Source of the DNA: Pseudomonadota bacterium
GTDB lineage: Bacteria; Pseudomonadota; Alphaproteobacteria; Rhizobiales; Pleomorphomonadaceae
DNA: 61,790 bases
Reading direction: 5' to 3'
Assembly (NCBI GenBank): GCA_023436885.1
Contig: JAEZHI010000037.1
Location: forward strand, 1 to 61,790
The translations under genes were made by a program, and so were the position numbers. This document shows, one piece after another, positions 33,862 to 42,228 of this stretch (positions within the stretch are counted from its first letter, which is position 1; each line of letters opens with the position of its first letter). The notes under the pieces are model-generated. The model did no database searches. It had not been told where the DNA came from and saw only the letters and a program-made list of their open reading frames with translations.

Positions 33862-34277
33862 CACCTGAGAGATTCCGAGCGATCATTGAGGCCTACGGCG
33901 CCGAACCGCAGCGTTGGCCAGCCACCGAGCGAGCGGCTGCCGAAGACTTTGCGCGTGGGAGCCTTGAAGCCAATGCCTTGCTCTTACGCGAAGCGGAGCT
34001 CGATGACCTTTTGGGCCGCTATCGGGTGCAGTCGCCCGGCAGCGCTCTGACCGGCGCTGTCGTCGCCTCGGCCCCACCGTTTCAAAAGTCGTCATCGGGT
34101 TATCTTCTCAAGGGCTTTGGTTTTATCGGCGCCGGTCTGGCCGGAGCAATTGCCGGAGCATTGCTGATGATGATGTATACCCCTCCCGCGCCCTCTCTCA
34201 CCGACCGAGACGAACGTCCCATCCTCACAAGCTTCGATGTCGGCGTCAGTGAATTAGACCTGGGCGAAACCCAATGA
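33858..34277 (+). CDS. Probable membrane-bound anti-sigma factor
   Basis: A 139-residue protein. The N-terminal 70 residues are soluble (FRAIIEAYGAEPQRWPATER, a common start of small alphaproteobacterial anti-sigma-like proteins). One membrane helix follows near 85-108 (GFGFIGAGLAGAIAGALLMM), then a short periplasmic tail. It is coupled to the sigma gene and to the sensor gene by ATGA overlaps. It would hold the sigma factor at the membrane until the sensor releases it. No zinc-binding HxxxCxxC is seen. Confidence 0.72.
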   Translation: MTPERFRAIIEAYGAEPQRWPATERAAAEDFARGSLEANALLLREAELDDLLGRYRVQSPGSALTGAVVASAPPFQKSSSGYLLKGFGFIGAGLAGAIAGALLMMMYTPPAPSLTDRDERPILTSFDVGVSELDLGETQ

Positions 34278-34732
34278 GCACACGCACCGCAAAAATCGTT
34301 CTGGCTACTTCGCTGATGTTCAACGTGTTCATTCTGGGTGCGGCAGCAGGTGCATGGCTTTGGCCGTGGATCTCCGCGGTCATGCAGCGACCGGATCCAG
34401 GTCTCGCCGCTGTGGCAGACGGATTGGATGCAAACCAACGAGAGGCCTTCCGGCAAATCCTGGCAAAGGCCAGACACGACGTGCGGACAGACTCCAAGAC
34501 GGCGCGCGATGCCCGAAACGATCTCGCTCAACTCATGAGTCAGCCGGAACTTGATCGTAACGCCATCAATGCGGCGCTGGAAACGGCGCGGACTGCCGAT
34601 GTCCGCGTGCGCGCCCAAATAGAGGCGGCTGTGGTCGATTTCGCCGCGAGCCTCGATCCCAAAAGCCGCGCCATCCTCAATGAGGGCCTGGCTGCGCGCG
34701 GACAGATTTTGCCGCGCGAGACAAAAAAATAA
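34274..34732 (+). CDS. Periplasmic heavy-metal-sensor-like protein (CnrX/Spy superfamily)
   Basis: A 152-residue protein: an N-terminal membrane anchor (IVLATSLMFNVFILGAAAGA) followed by a four-helix domain with LDANQREAFRQILAKARHDV and LMSQPELDRNAINAALETAR, characteristic of periplasmic heavy-metal sensors and Spy/CpxP relatives. No rich His/Met/Cys metal cluster is seen, so it may sense misfolded protein or another stress rather than metal. Third gene of the sigma operon. Confidence 0.75.
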   Translation: MSTRTAKIVLATSLMFNVFILGAAAGAWLWPWISAVMQRPDPGLAAVADGLDANQREAFRQILAKARHDVRTDSKTARDARNDLAQLMSQPELDRNAINAALETARTADVRVRAQIEAAVVDFAASLDPKSRAILNEGLAARGQILPRETKK

Positions 34733-34799
34733 GGGCAGGCGACGGATCGGCGTTCTTTCCTCGTTCAAGGGTGCATCTTCAACGGGGAAGGAGGTCTCG

Positions 34800-36191
34800 G
34801 TGAACACTCCCTCTGATGCCCAACGCTCCTTCATAGCGGTGAACCGCTTCGGTCTAGGGGCCTATCTCGGCGACAAGAGCCTCACGGATCCGAAAGCCTG
34901 GCTGTTGGCGCAGTTCAAGGCTTACGAACCACAACCCGCTGCCATGGCGGATCTTCCGTCATCGGCCAATATATTCACGACCTACAGGGAGGACAGTGCG
35001 GAGATCCGCGCCATGCCGGAAGCGCAACGCGCTGAAGCGCGAAACGAGCTACGCAAGAGAGGCCAAAAACTCTATCAGGACGAAGTTGCGGCCAGAGCAA
35101 CCTCCGCGCTCAACGGCCTCACTCCCTTCGTTGAACGCCTCGTCCACTTCTGGGCCAATCACTTCGCGATTTCCGCTGACGAGCCGATGATCGTTGCGAT
35201 GGCTGGCTCGTTTGAACGTGAAGCTATCCGACCCAACGTGCTGGGCCGTTTCGAGGACATGCTGTTTGCTGTCGAGAAGCATCCGGCAATGCTGATGTAT
35301 CTCAACCAAAACCGCTCGATCGGTCCCAACAGCGTCCGTGCAAAACGTGTGGCCGAAAAGGATCCATCCCGCAAGCCAGGCATCAATGAAAACCTGGCGC
35401 GGGAAATTCTCGAGCTCCATACGCTTGGCGTGCGGACTGGCTACAGTCAGAACGACGTGACGCAGTTTGCTTTCGCCATGACCGGCTGGTCGATTGTCGG
35501 GCAGGACGGCAACGACGACGATGCTTCTCCCGGTTTGTTCGAGTTCAAGCAACAGCTTCACGAACCGGGGTCGCGCACCATCATGGGCAAGACCTATGAT
35601 CAGTTGGGACTGGACCAAGCTGAAACAGTTTTGCGCGATGTCGCGCGAAGCGAGGCGACGGCAACCCACATCGCAACCAAACTCGCCCGGCACTTTGTGG
35701 CCGATTCTCCGCCGGATTCACTCGTGCAACGGCTCAAGTCCGCGTATCTCGACTCCGGCGGAAACCTTCCCACGGTCTATCGAGCACTTATCGATGCGCC
35801 TGAAGCCTGGGATCCGACTGCCGCCAAGTTCAAGACGCCCTGGGAATGGAGTCTTTCAGCCCTCCGTGCAGTCGGCGCATCGCCTGATGTGACGGCGACC
35901 ACCGCGGAACTCGCAAGACAGTTGGGCCAGCCGGTTTGGCGGCCGCAGGCACCGGCCGGATATGACGACGTCGCCGCCAGTTGGGCTGCTCCCGATGCGC
36001 TGGTTCGACGCGTCGAGGTGGCGCAGCGATTGGCGCGCAAGACAGATCCTTCCCTCGATGCGCGCGTAGCAGCTGGTGAACTTCTCGGCCCGTCGCTTTC
36101 CAAGACGACGGCCACTGAAATCGCCCGGGCAGAATCCCCCGCAACTGCGGTCGCCCTGCTCCTTGTCTCGCCGGAATTCCAGAGGAGATAA
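34800..36191 (+). CDS. DUF1800 family protein
   Basis: A 463-residue protein of the DUF1800 family. It starts RSFIAVNRFGLGAYLGDKSL, has VERLVHFWANHFAISADEPM, then NENLAREILELHTLGVRTGY and QFAFAMTGWSIVG, and ends AVALLLVSPEFQRR, the usual end of the family. The start is the GTG at 34800, with AGGAGG six bases upstream; the longer frame to 34680 overlaps the sensor gene. It is two bases from the DUF1501 gene, with which DUF1800 is regularly paired. Function is unknown; no clear signal peptide is present. Confidence 0.88.
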   Translation: MNTPSDAQRSFIAVNRFGLGAYLGDKSLTDPKAWLLAQFKAYEPQPAAMADLPSSANIFTTYREDSAEIRAMPEAQRAEARNELRKRGQKLYQDEVAARATSALNGLTPFVERLVHFWANHFAISADEPMIVAMAGSFEREAIRPNVLGRFEDMLFAVEKHPAMLMYLNQNRSIGPNSVRAKRVAEKDPSRKPGINENLAREILELHTLGVRTGYSQNDVTQFAFAMTGWSIVGQDGNDDDASPGLFEFKQQLHEPGSRTIMGKTYDQLGLDQAETVLRDVARSEATATHIATKLARHFVADSPPDSLVQRLKSAYLDSGGNLPTVYRALIDAPEAWDPTAAKFKTPWEWSLSALRAVGASPDVTATTAELARQLGQPVWRPQAPAGYDDVAASWAAPDALVRRVEVAQRLARKTDPSLDARVAAGELLGPSLSKTTATEIARAESPATAVALLLVSPEFQRR

Positions 36192-36193
36192 CC

Positions 36194-37342
36194 ATGCTGG
36201 ACCGCCGAAATTTCCTTCGGAGCGCCGCGCTCGGCGCAGGCGCACTCATGATCTCGCCGCGAATGGTGTTCGCCAACGTCGAGACCGATCGCCGCTTCGT
36301 CTTCGTCATCCAGCGGGGTGCAGCGGACGGACTGGACACCGTCATTCCCTACGCCGACCCGGCTCTTGCCGGCCTGCGCGGCTCGCTCGCGATCGATCAG
36401 GCGAGCATGCACAAGCTCGACGGCATGTTTGCCTTGCACCCGTCACTTAGCCGGCTCGCCGACTTCTACGGACAAGGGCAATCGCTGTTCATTCAGGCCG
36501 TGGCGTCGCCCTACCGGGAGCGGTCGCACTTCGACGGTCAGAACGTCCTCGAAAGCGGCGGTTCGAACCCATATCAACTCAGGGACGGCTGGCTGAACAG
36601 GCTATGCACGCTGTTGCCGAAGACCGAGGAGGAAGCGATTGCTCTCGCGCCAACCATTCCTCTCGCCTTGCGCGGTGCGGCGCCAGCCAACTCCTACGCG
36701 CCATCGAACCTGCCCGAGGCGCCCGACGACCTCCTGATGCGGGTCAACACCCTCTACGACGGCGACCCGGAGCTTCATTCGCTCTGGAGCCGCGCGATGG
36801 AAAACCGTGGATTGGCCGCCGCCGTGGGCGCGAAGCAGGACCCGGCCACGGTCGGCAAGACGGCAGCCTTGTTCCTCGGTCGCCCCAACGGTCCGCGTGT
36901 CGCAATGATCGAAACGGCTGGCTGGGACACCCACGACGCCCAGAAGCAGCGCCTTGCCAACCAGTTGCGCGGCCTCGATCAGATGATTGGCGCGCTGCGT
37001 GATGGCCTTGGAGACGTTTGGTCGAACACCACTGTGCTGGTGGCCACGGAGTTCGGCCGCACAGCAGCTGTCAATGGCACAGATGGAACCGATCACGGGA
37101 CGGCATCGGCAGCCATGCTGATCGGCGGAGCGGTCCAGGGCGGCCGGGTCGTTGCCGACTGGCCCGGTCTCGCGCAAGCAAATCTCTACGAAAACCGGGA
37201 TCTGGCCCCAACGCTCGACCTCGACGCCCTGATCGCGCTGGTAGCTGCCGAAAGCCTGCACCTCGATCCGGAGAAAACGATGCGCACGCTGTTTCCGGAC
37301 CGCCCGTTCAATCAGAAGCTGGCCGGCTTGGTTCGCGTCTAG
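36194..37342 (+). CDS. DUF1501 family protein with Tat signal
   Basis: A 382-residue protein starting MLDRRNFLRSAALGAGALMI, a twin-arginine signal (DRRNFLRS). The mature part has the sulfatase/alkaline-phosphatase-like fold traits of DUF1501: VIQRGAADGLDTVIPYADPA, GWDTHDAQKQRLANQLRGLD, and VATEFGRTAAVNGTDGTDHG, whose EFGRT and DH are family hallmarks. It likely acts in the periplasm together with the DUF1800 protein. Last gene of the sigma operon; convergent with the amidohydrolase gene 12 bases away. Confidence 0.9.
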   Translation: MLDRRNFLRSAALGAGALMISPRMVFANVETDRRFVFVIQRGAADGLDTVIPYADPALAGLRGSLAIDQASMHKLDGMFALHPSLSRLADFYGQGQSLFIQAVASPYRERSHFDGQNVLESGGSNPYQLRDGWLNRLCTLLPKTEEEAIALAPTIPLALRGAAPANSYAPSNLPEAPDDLLMRVNTLYDGDPELHSLWSRAMENRGLAAAVGAKQDPATVGKTAALFLGRPNGPRVAMIETAGWDTHDAQKQRLANQLRGLDQMIGALRDGLGDVWSNTTVLVATEFGRTAAVNGTDGTDHGTASAAMLIGGAVQGGRVVADWPGLAQANLYENRDLAPTLDLDALIALVAAESLHLDPEKTMRTLFPDRPFNQKLAGLVRV

Positions 37343-37354
37343 CGACAGGTCCCT

Positions 37355-38599
37355 TCATCCACTGATCGCTGCGAGTGTCGCGTCGCAAAGCACCTGTGCG
37401 CCAGCGATCACCTGGTGCGGCTCGACATACTCCGCTTCATTGTGACTAAGGCCGCCTCGGCACGGAACAAACACCATTGCCGCCGGACCGAGGCGGGCCA
37501 TGAAAAGCGCATCGTGGAAGGCGCCGGAGAACATCCGTCGGCTTGGGAAGGCGCGCCTAGCCGCCACGCCTTCGACAATGTCAAGCAGACGCTCGTCAAA
37601 CCGAGCCGGTGCGACATCCATGCTGCGGCGCACAGTCGCGCGACAGCCACTGTTCGTCGCCACATCCGATACCAAGGCAATCACCTCTGACTCCAGTCGA
37701 TCGATTTCCGCCCCGTTCGGATGACGAAGATCGATGGAGAATGTCACTTCGCCGGGTATGACGTTGACCGCGCCGGGAGCCAGCGTAAGGCGCCCAACGG
37801 TGAGACGCGCATTGGCATCGGAGGGCATCACCGTTGCCTGCAGCTTTGCGATGACGGTCGCGGCCACCGCCATGGCATCGCGACGGTCAGCAAGCGGCGT
37901 CGTTCCGGCGTGAGCGACCTGTCCTTCGATGACCACCTCCAGCCAGCGCGTTCCCTGAATGCCCTCGACTACGCCGATCAGCGCCCCTTCACGTTCAAGC
38001 AGCGGCCCCTGTTCGATATGCAGTTCCAGATAGCCGGCAAATGGACGAGCAAAAGGACGCTCGGACGCCTCGGGCAGCGCTGCCAGCGTCGCCGCGAGTT
38101 CATCGACAAGGCAAATGCCGCCGCCATCCATCATATCCTGCCAGCCGTCAGGGAAAGCGCCCGTGGCATAGACTTGCGAGCCAAAGGCACCAGGAGAAAA
38201 ACGGCTTCCCTCTTCGTTGGTCCAAGCCACCAGTTCTACCGGCCCCGCCGTGGCGATCCCTTGATCCTCCAGCGTCTCCAGGACTTCGAATGCTGCCAGC
38301 GTACCGAGCGCACCATCGAAACGGCCGCCGGTGGGCTGGCTGTCGAGGTGGCTACCGATCAGGAAGGGCGGACGACTATTGTCCGCACCGGATCGACGCA
38401 AGAACAGATTGGCTGCCTTGTCCTGGAACACCGAAAAGCCGCGCCTCTTGGCGAGGTCAGCCATAAGAGCACGCGCGGCACGGTCCTCGGCGCTGAGCGC
38501 CGGCCGGTTGACGCCTCCGGCAGGGGTCGCGCCAATCCTCGCAAAGGCATCAAGGCGGACGAGCAACCGACCACCGTCGATCGAGGGATAAGCGATCAT
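37355..38599 (-). CDS. M20 family amidohydrolase (allantoate / N-carbamoyl amino acid type)
   Basis: A 414-residue Zn-dependent hydrolase of the AllC/HyuC group. Metal ligands are seen in IGSHLDSQPTGGRFDGALG (His and Asp), WTNEEGSRF (Glu-Glu) and LELHIEQGPLLE, with the last His in GLSHNEAEYV. The lid domain holds VEGIQGTRWLEVVIEGQVAH. Such enzymes hydrolyse N-carbamoyl, ureido or similar amides. The start at 38599 overlaps the BtpA gene stop (ATGA). It ends the CUT2 operon and is probably the last hydrolytic step. Confidence 0.88.
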   Translation of the reverse strand: MIAYPSIDGGRLLVRLDAFARIGATPAGGVNRPALSAEDRAARALMADLAKRRGFSVFQDKAANLFLRRSGADNSRPPFLIGSHLDSQPTGGRFDGALGTLAAFEVLETLEDQGIATAGPVELVAWTNEEGSRFSPGAFGSQVYATGAFPDGWQDMMDGGGICLVDELAATLAALPEASERPFARPFAGYLELHIEQGPLLEREGALIGVVEGIQGTRWLEVVIEGQVAHAGTTPLADRRDAMAVAATVIAKLQATVMPSDANARLTVGRLTLAPGAVNVIPGEVTFSIDLRHPNGAEIDRLESEVIALVSDVATNSGCRATVRRSMDVAPARFDERLLDIVEGVAARRAFPSRRMFSGAFHDALFMARLGPAAMVFVPCRGGLSHNEAEYVEPHQVIAGAQVLCDATLAAISG

Positions 38600-39438
38600 G
38601 GGCGCAGCCCGGCCATGAATGCCTTGACGCGATCGGGATCGACCATGTTCCACCAGACGCCGTCATGCTTGAGAGCGCTTGCGACAATCACGCCGTCGAC
38701 AATGCCGAGGATATCGCGGGCGTTATCGGGCGTCACACCGCTTCCCACCAGGGTCGGCAGATGCGAAGCCTCCTTGATGAGCCTTATGTAGCCGAGGTCG
38801 GCTGCGTGTCCGGTGCGCTGACCGGTGGCGATTACCGCATCCGCATCAAAGAAGGCGAGATCGCGCACCAGTTCCTCCACGGGGCGGTCGGCGACAATGG
38901 CGTGCGCGCCGTGCTTGACGTGGGCGTCGGCGAAGATGCGAATCCCGTTCGCCTGGAGATGAGCCCTGTAGCGCATGGCGCGCGCTGCCTCGCCCTCGAC
39001 GAAACCCTCGTTGGCGACATAGGCGTTGGCCCATTGATTGACGCGGATGAATCCGGCGCCCGAGGCGCTGGCCACGGCAAGCGCCGGCAGCGCAGCGTTG
39101 GCCAAAACGTTGATGCCAATCGGCCGCCCCAACTCGCGACGGATACGGTCGGCCACCACCGCCATATGTGCGGCCGTCTCGGGACCAATGTCGTCGGGCT
39201 TCGAAAACGGCACGTCGCCATGGTTTTCGACGATGACGCCGTCGCATCCGCCTGCAAGATAGGCCCGCGCATCGGCGAGGCCCCGTTGGTAGATCTCCTC
39301 AACCGGTTCACCACCATGGCGCGGCGCGCCGGGGAGTGGTGCCAAGTGAACGACGCCGATCACCACCTTGGTACGGCCGAACAATTGTTGAAGGGCGTCG
39401 CCGGCCGTCTGGCCGACTGGGTTTGCGGCTTCTGTCAT
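38596..39438 (-). CDS. BtpA/SgcQ family (TIM-barrel) protein
   Basis: A 280-residue protein of the BtpA family: VVIGVVHLAPLPGAPRHGG, GCDGVIVENHGDVPF, GINVLANAALPALAVASASG, then ADAVIATGQRTGHAADL and a C-terminal phosphate-site-like LVGSGVTPDNARDILGIVDG. The fold is a TIM barrel that binds a phosphorylated ligand; the family is often near sugar kinases and transporters. The start at 39438 is fixed by the ATGA overlap with the kinase gene. A role as lyase or isomerase of the kinase product is inferred. Confidence 0.88.
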   Translation of the reverse strand: MTEAANPVGQTAGDALQQLFGRTKVVIGVVHLAPLPGAPRHGGEPVEEIYQRGLADARAYLAGGCDGVIVENHGDVPFSKPDDIGPETAAHMAVVADRIRRELGRPIGINVLANAALPALAVASASGAGFIRVNQWANAYVANEGFVEGEAARAMRYRAHLQANGIRIFADAHVKHGAHAIVADRPVEELVRDLAFFDADAVIATGQRTGHAADLGYIRLIKEASHLPTLVGSGVTPDNARDILGIVDGVIVASALKHDGVWWNMVDPDRVKAFMAGLRP

Positions 39439-40331
39439 GAAGAAATCCTCGATTGCCCTTGAATGAATGCGGCCATTTCCGAACGGCTCGGACAGGCGGC
39501 AAGCGTTCCCCGCCTCGTCACCGCGAGAGCCGATGCCTTGACGCCAATGTGCACGGCGGACGCCAGCGATTGCCCTTGAGCAAGACAACCACTCAACACG
39601 CCGGCGAAGACGTCGCCGGCACCGCTGGTATCGACGGCAGCCACCACCGGGGCTGCGACATGCTCGACGCGCGTGGCACCATTGTCGAGATAAAGAGCAC
39701 CGGCTGCCCCGAGGGTGACGACCACGCGAGCCGCCCCACCGCGAGACAGAGCGTATGCCGCGTCATCCGGGCGGGGAGCACCCGATAGAGCCTCAGCCTC
39801 GACGGCGTTGACGATCACCACGTCAGCCTCTGGAATCCCGGCAGGGCCAAGCGGGCTCGGGTTGAGAATGGTGACGACGCCCTTATTCCTAGCCAGATCC
39901 AGAACGGCGCGAGTCGCTTTTGCCGTCAGGTTGCCCTGCATCAGCAAGTAATCGCCCTGTCCCGGTCGATCTCGAAGGCTCGTCGGATCGAAAGTTCTCG
40001 CCGAGGCAGCGGCCGTGACCACCAGATTTTCGCCGCTCGCGTCAACTAGAATGGTGGATCTGTCGGTCGGGGTCTCTAGAACAACGAGCCCGCTGAGCGA
40101 GAGATCGGCCGTCAGTGCCGCCCGGACGAAAACCGCCTCCGGATCGGCTCCCAGCGCGGCGGAGAAGATCACGTTCGCGCCCGTTCGCGCTGCCGCCACC
40201 GCCTGATTGGCTCCCTTGCCACCAACGCCGCGCAGCGTGGCGACGGCATTGATCGTCTCGCCGGGTCGCGGAAGCCGCTCGACGTAGAAGGTGTCGTCGA
40301 CGCAGACATTGCCGACTACGTAGAGCGCCAT
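39435..40331 (-). CDS. PfkB family carbohydrate kinase, ribokinase-like
   Basis: A 298-residue kinase. The N-terminal motif is GNVCVDDTFYVERLPRPGET, the di-glycine substrate site is GVGGKGANQAVAAARTGANV and the C-terminal ATP and catalytic motif is DTSGAGDVFAGVLSGCL with Asp as base. The GGKGANQA form is that of ribokinase, so a pentose or ribose-like sugar is the likely substrate. It is 3 bases after the amidotransferase-like gene and overlaps btpA. Confidence 0.9.
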   Translation of the reverse strand: MALYVVGNVCVDDTFYVERLPRPGETINAVATLRGVGGKGANQAVAAARTGANVIFSAALGADPEAVFVRAALTADLSLSGLVVLETPTDRSTILVDASGENLVVTAAASARTFDPTSLRDRPGQGDYLLMQGNLTAKATRAVLDLARNKGVVTILNPSPLGPAGIPEADVVIVNAVEAEALSGAPRPDDAAYALSRGGAARVVVTLGAAGALYLDNGATRVEHVAAPVVAAVDTSGAGDVFAGVLSGCLAQGQSLASAVHIGVKASALAVTRRGTLAACPSRSEMAAFIQGQSRISS

Positions 40332-40334
40332 CGG

Positions 40335-41102
40335 TCAGTCCCGCCCAGTCGCCCAGGCCAGCATCTGCTCGAACAGCGTCTTGTAACCCTTCCAGGCAAC
40401 AAAGTCAGGCGACAACCAGTGAGGGCCGACGTCGGACGTCCAGGCAATCGTCCGGCCCTTGCCATAGGCTCCGGTGACCAGAAGTGGCAGCGCACCATAT
40501 TCGGACGAGACGGTGGCCAGAACTTCGGCGCCAGGCTTCACCTCGACTTCGTTGAAGCCAAGGAGTACCGGCCAATCGCCACCCAGGCCCTTCAGGATTG
40601 GGTGATCGAGTTTGCCGATCACCTCGGCAGCAAAGCCTTCCGGCACTTCGACGCGATCGTCATAGGGAAGGCAGGTCACCGGCAACACGTCTTCAACGGC
40701 AGTCTTACGATAACGAGCGCCGCCATTGATGCCCTGGAAGGAGTAGTAGCCACCGAACATCAGGAGGCCGCCGCCATTGGCGACGTAATCGCGCAACAAC
40801 TTCAGCCGGTTCGGCGTCGTCTGCGACTTGATCCAGGTATCGGGATGGAGCAGCAGCGTGTTGGCACCAATGTCTGACAACACAACCGCGTCATAGGCTG
40901 ACAGCGCTTCCATGGTCTGCGGGAAGTCGCGTTGCGCCTCATGCGAGGGCATGAAGGTGACGTCGAATGGGCCACCCTTCAGCGTCTTCAGGAGTTCGTC
41001 GGCCCCGGTGTGGTAAGTGACGGTCGCAAACTGGTCGAAGCCCTTGATGTGGGTGGCCGTCGAAACCCAGGACTCGCCAGCCAGCAGGATCTTCTTGGTC
41101 AT
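40335..41102 (-). CDS. Class I glutamine amidotransferase-like protein
   Basis: A 255-residue flavodoxin-like protein of the glutamine-amidotransferase-like group (STM3548 type): ILLAGESWVSTATHIKGFDQ, YDAVVLSDIGANTLL, VANGGGLLMFGGYYSFQGIN and GKGRTIAWTSDVGPHWLSP. There is no Cys at the nucleophile elbow (GGLLMFGGYYS), so it is probably not a true amidotransferase. It could bind a carbohydrate or act in a pathway step. It lies in the CUT2 operon between phosphotriesterase-like and kinase genes. Confidence 0.78.
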   Translation of the reverse strand: MTKKILLAGESWVSTATHIKGFDQFATVTYHTGADELLKTLKGGPFDVTFMPSHEAQRDFPQTMEALSAYDAVVLSDIGANTLLLHPDTWIKSQTTPNRLKLLRDYVANGGGLLMFGGYYSFQGINGGARYRKTAVEDVLPVTCLPYDDRVEVPEGFAAEVIGKLDHPILKGLGGDWPVLLGFNEVEVKPGAEVLATVSSEYGALPLLVTGAYGKGRTIAWTSDVGPHWLSPDFVAWKGYKTLFEQMLAWATGRD

Positions 41103-41137
41103 GTTGCTTTCCTCAGCAATGTGTCTGGAGACCGCCT

Positions 41138-42226
41138 TCAGGCGGCGAACACCGATTTCGGATTGTCGATGAGCATGCGGTCGATGACGGCGCCATCTAA
41201 ACCGTGACGTTTGAGGCGCGGGACGAAGTGGCGCAGCACGTGGGCGTAGCCGAAGCCGCCATAGCGGGTCAGCATCATCTTGAGGAACACGTCCTGCGAC
41301 ATCAGGACGCGGTCGGCGTACCCCTTCTCGACGAGATTGAGGATGCCGCGCGCGTTGTCCTCGTCTGACGGCGACTGGGCGTCCTGGTCGGCATAATAAT
41401 AGTCCATGCCGATCATGTCGTATTCGATGAAGGCACCGCGAGCGGCGAGCGAGGTCTGGTAGGCCGTATCATCCCAGCTCGGATTCATGTGGCAGAGCAC
41501 GGTGTGACGAAGATCCGCTCCTTCCGATTCCACGACGTCGAGAACCTCGTTGGCGAGGCGCTCCCAGCCAGGCAGGTGAATGGTCAGCGGTACGCCAGTA
41601 CGGGCCGATGCCCGCGCAGCGCCTTGCAACGAGCGTCGCTCGGCCTCGGTGAAATCCTTGGACACGCCGATCTCGCCGATGATACCGGCCATGATCGGAG
41701 GCTGCTTCTCACCACCGCCAACATCATCGACGATGAACTGCGCTATGGCCTCGACGTCCATCGTCTTGAGCCAGTCAGGGTGACTGAACTCGAGATAGAA
41801 GCCGGTGCCCATGACGATCTTGAGGCCGGACAGGCGGGCGATGCGGGAGAGCGCCTCGGGATCTCGGCCGATACCGATGGTGGTGGCATCGATCACCGTG
41901 TTGCCACCGAAGCGGCGGTAACGATCCAGCTCGCGCAGAGCGAGGTCGACATCGTCGAGCGAGACGTTATCCCTATTGAGGTAGGGGTTCATTCTGAGCT
42001 CGCCGATGATTTCCATGTTGACCGGCTGCTCGGAAACGCGGCGTCCCTCATCGTCGATATCGCAGGGACAGCGCCAAGCGTTGGCGCCGTCGAGCAGGAT
42101 ATGCTCGTGCATTAGCGTGATGCCCATCTCCCCGACCGGAACGGGGCCGGTGACGGTCATCACCGTACCGGACAGCACCCCGATCGGCGACCGCTCGGCC
42201 GGCTTGCCTGCAAAGAGATGATCCAT
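41138..42226 (-). CDS. Phosphotriesterase-family metal-dependent hydrolase
   Basis: A 362-residue amidohydrolase-superfamily member. The first metal motif is ITLMHEHILLDG (HxH), a long barrel follows, and later ligands are in IIGEIGVSKDFTEAE, VPLTIHLPGW, TVLCHMNPSWDD and VLMSQDVF with the final Asp. Homologues act as lactonases or phosphotriesterase-like enzymes. The frame could extend to 42715, but that is a shadow of the permease; ATG 42226 lies 2 bases past the permease stop. In the operon it may open a sugar lactone or cleave a phosphate or carbamate ester. Confidence 0.87.
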   Translation of the reverse strand: MDHLFAGKPAERSPIGVLSGTVMTVTGPVPVGEMGITLMHEHILLDGANAWRCPCDIDDEGRRVSEQPVNMEIIGELRMNPYLNRDNVSLDDVDLALRELDRYRRFGGNTVIDATTIGIGRDPEALSRIARLSGLKIVMGTGFYLEFSHPDWLKTMDVEAIAQFIVDDVGGGEKQPPIMAGIIGEIGVSKDFTEAERRSLQGAARASARTGVPLTIHLPGWERLANEVLDVVESEGADLRHTVLCHMNPSWDDTAYQTSLAARGAFIEYDMIGMDYYYADQDAQSPSDEDNARGILNLVEKGYADRVLMSQDVFLKMMLTRYGGFGYAHVLRHFVPRLKRHGLDGAVIDRMLIDNPKSVFAA

Positions 42227-42228
42227 GA

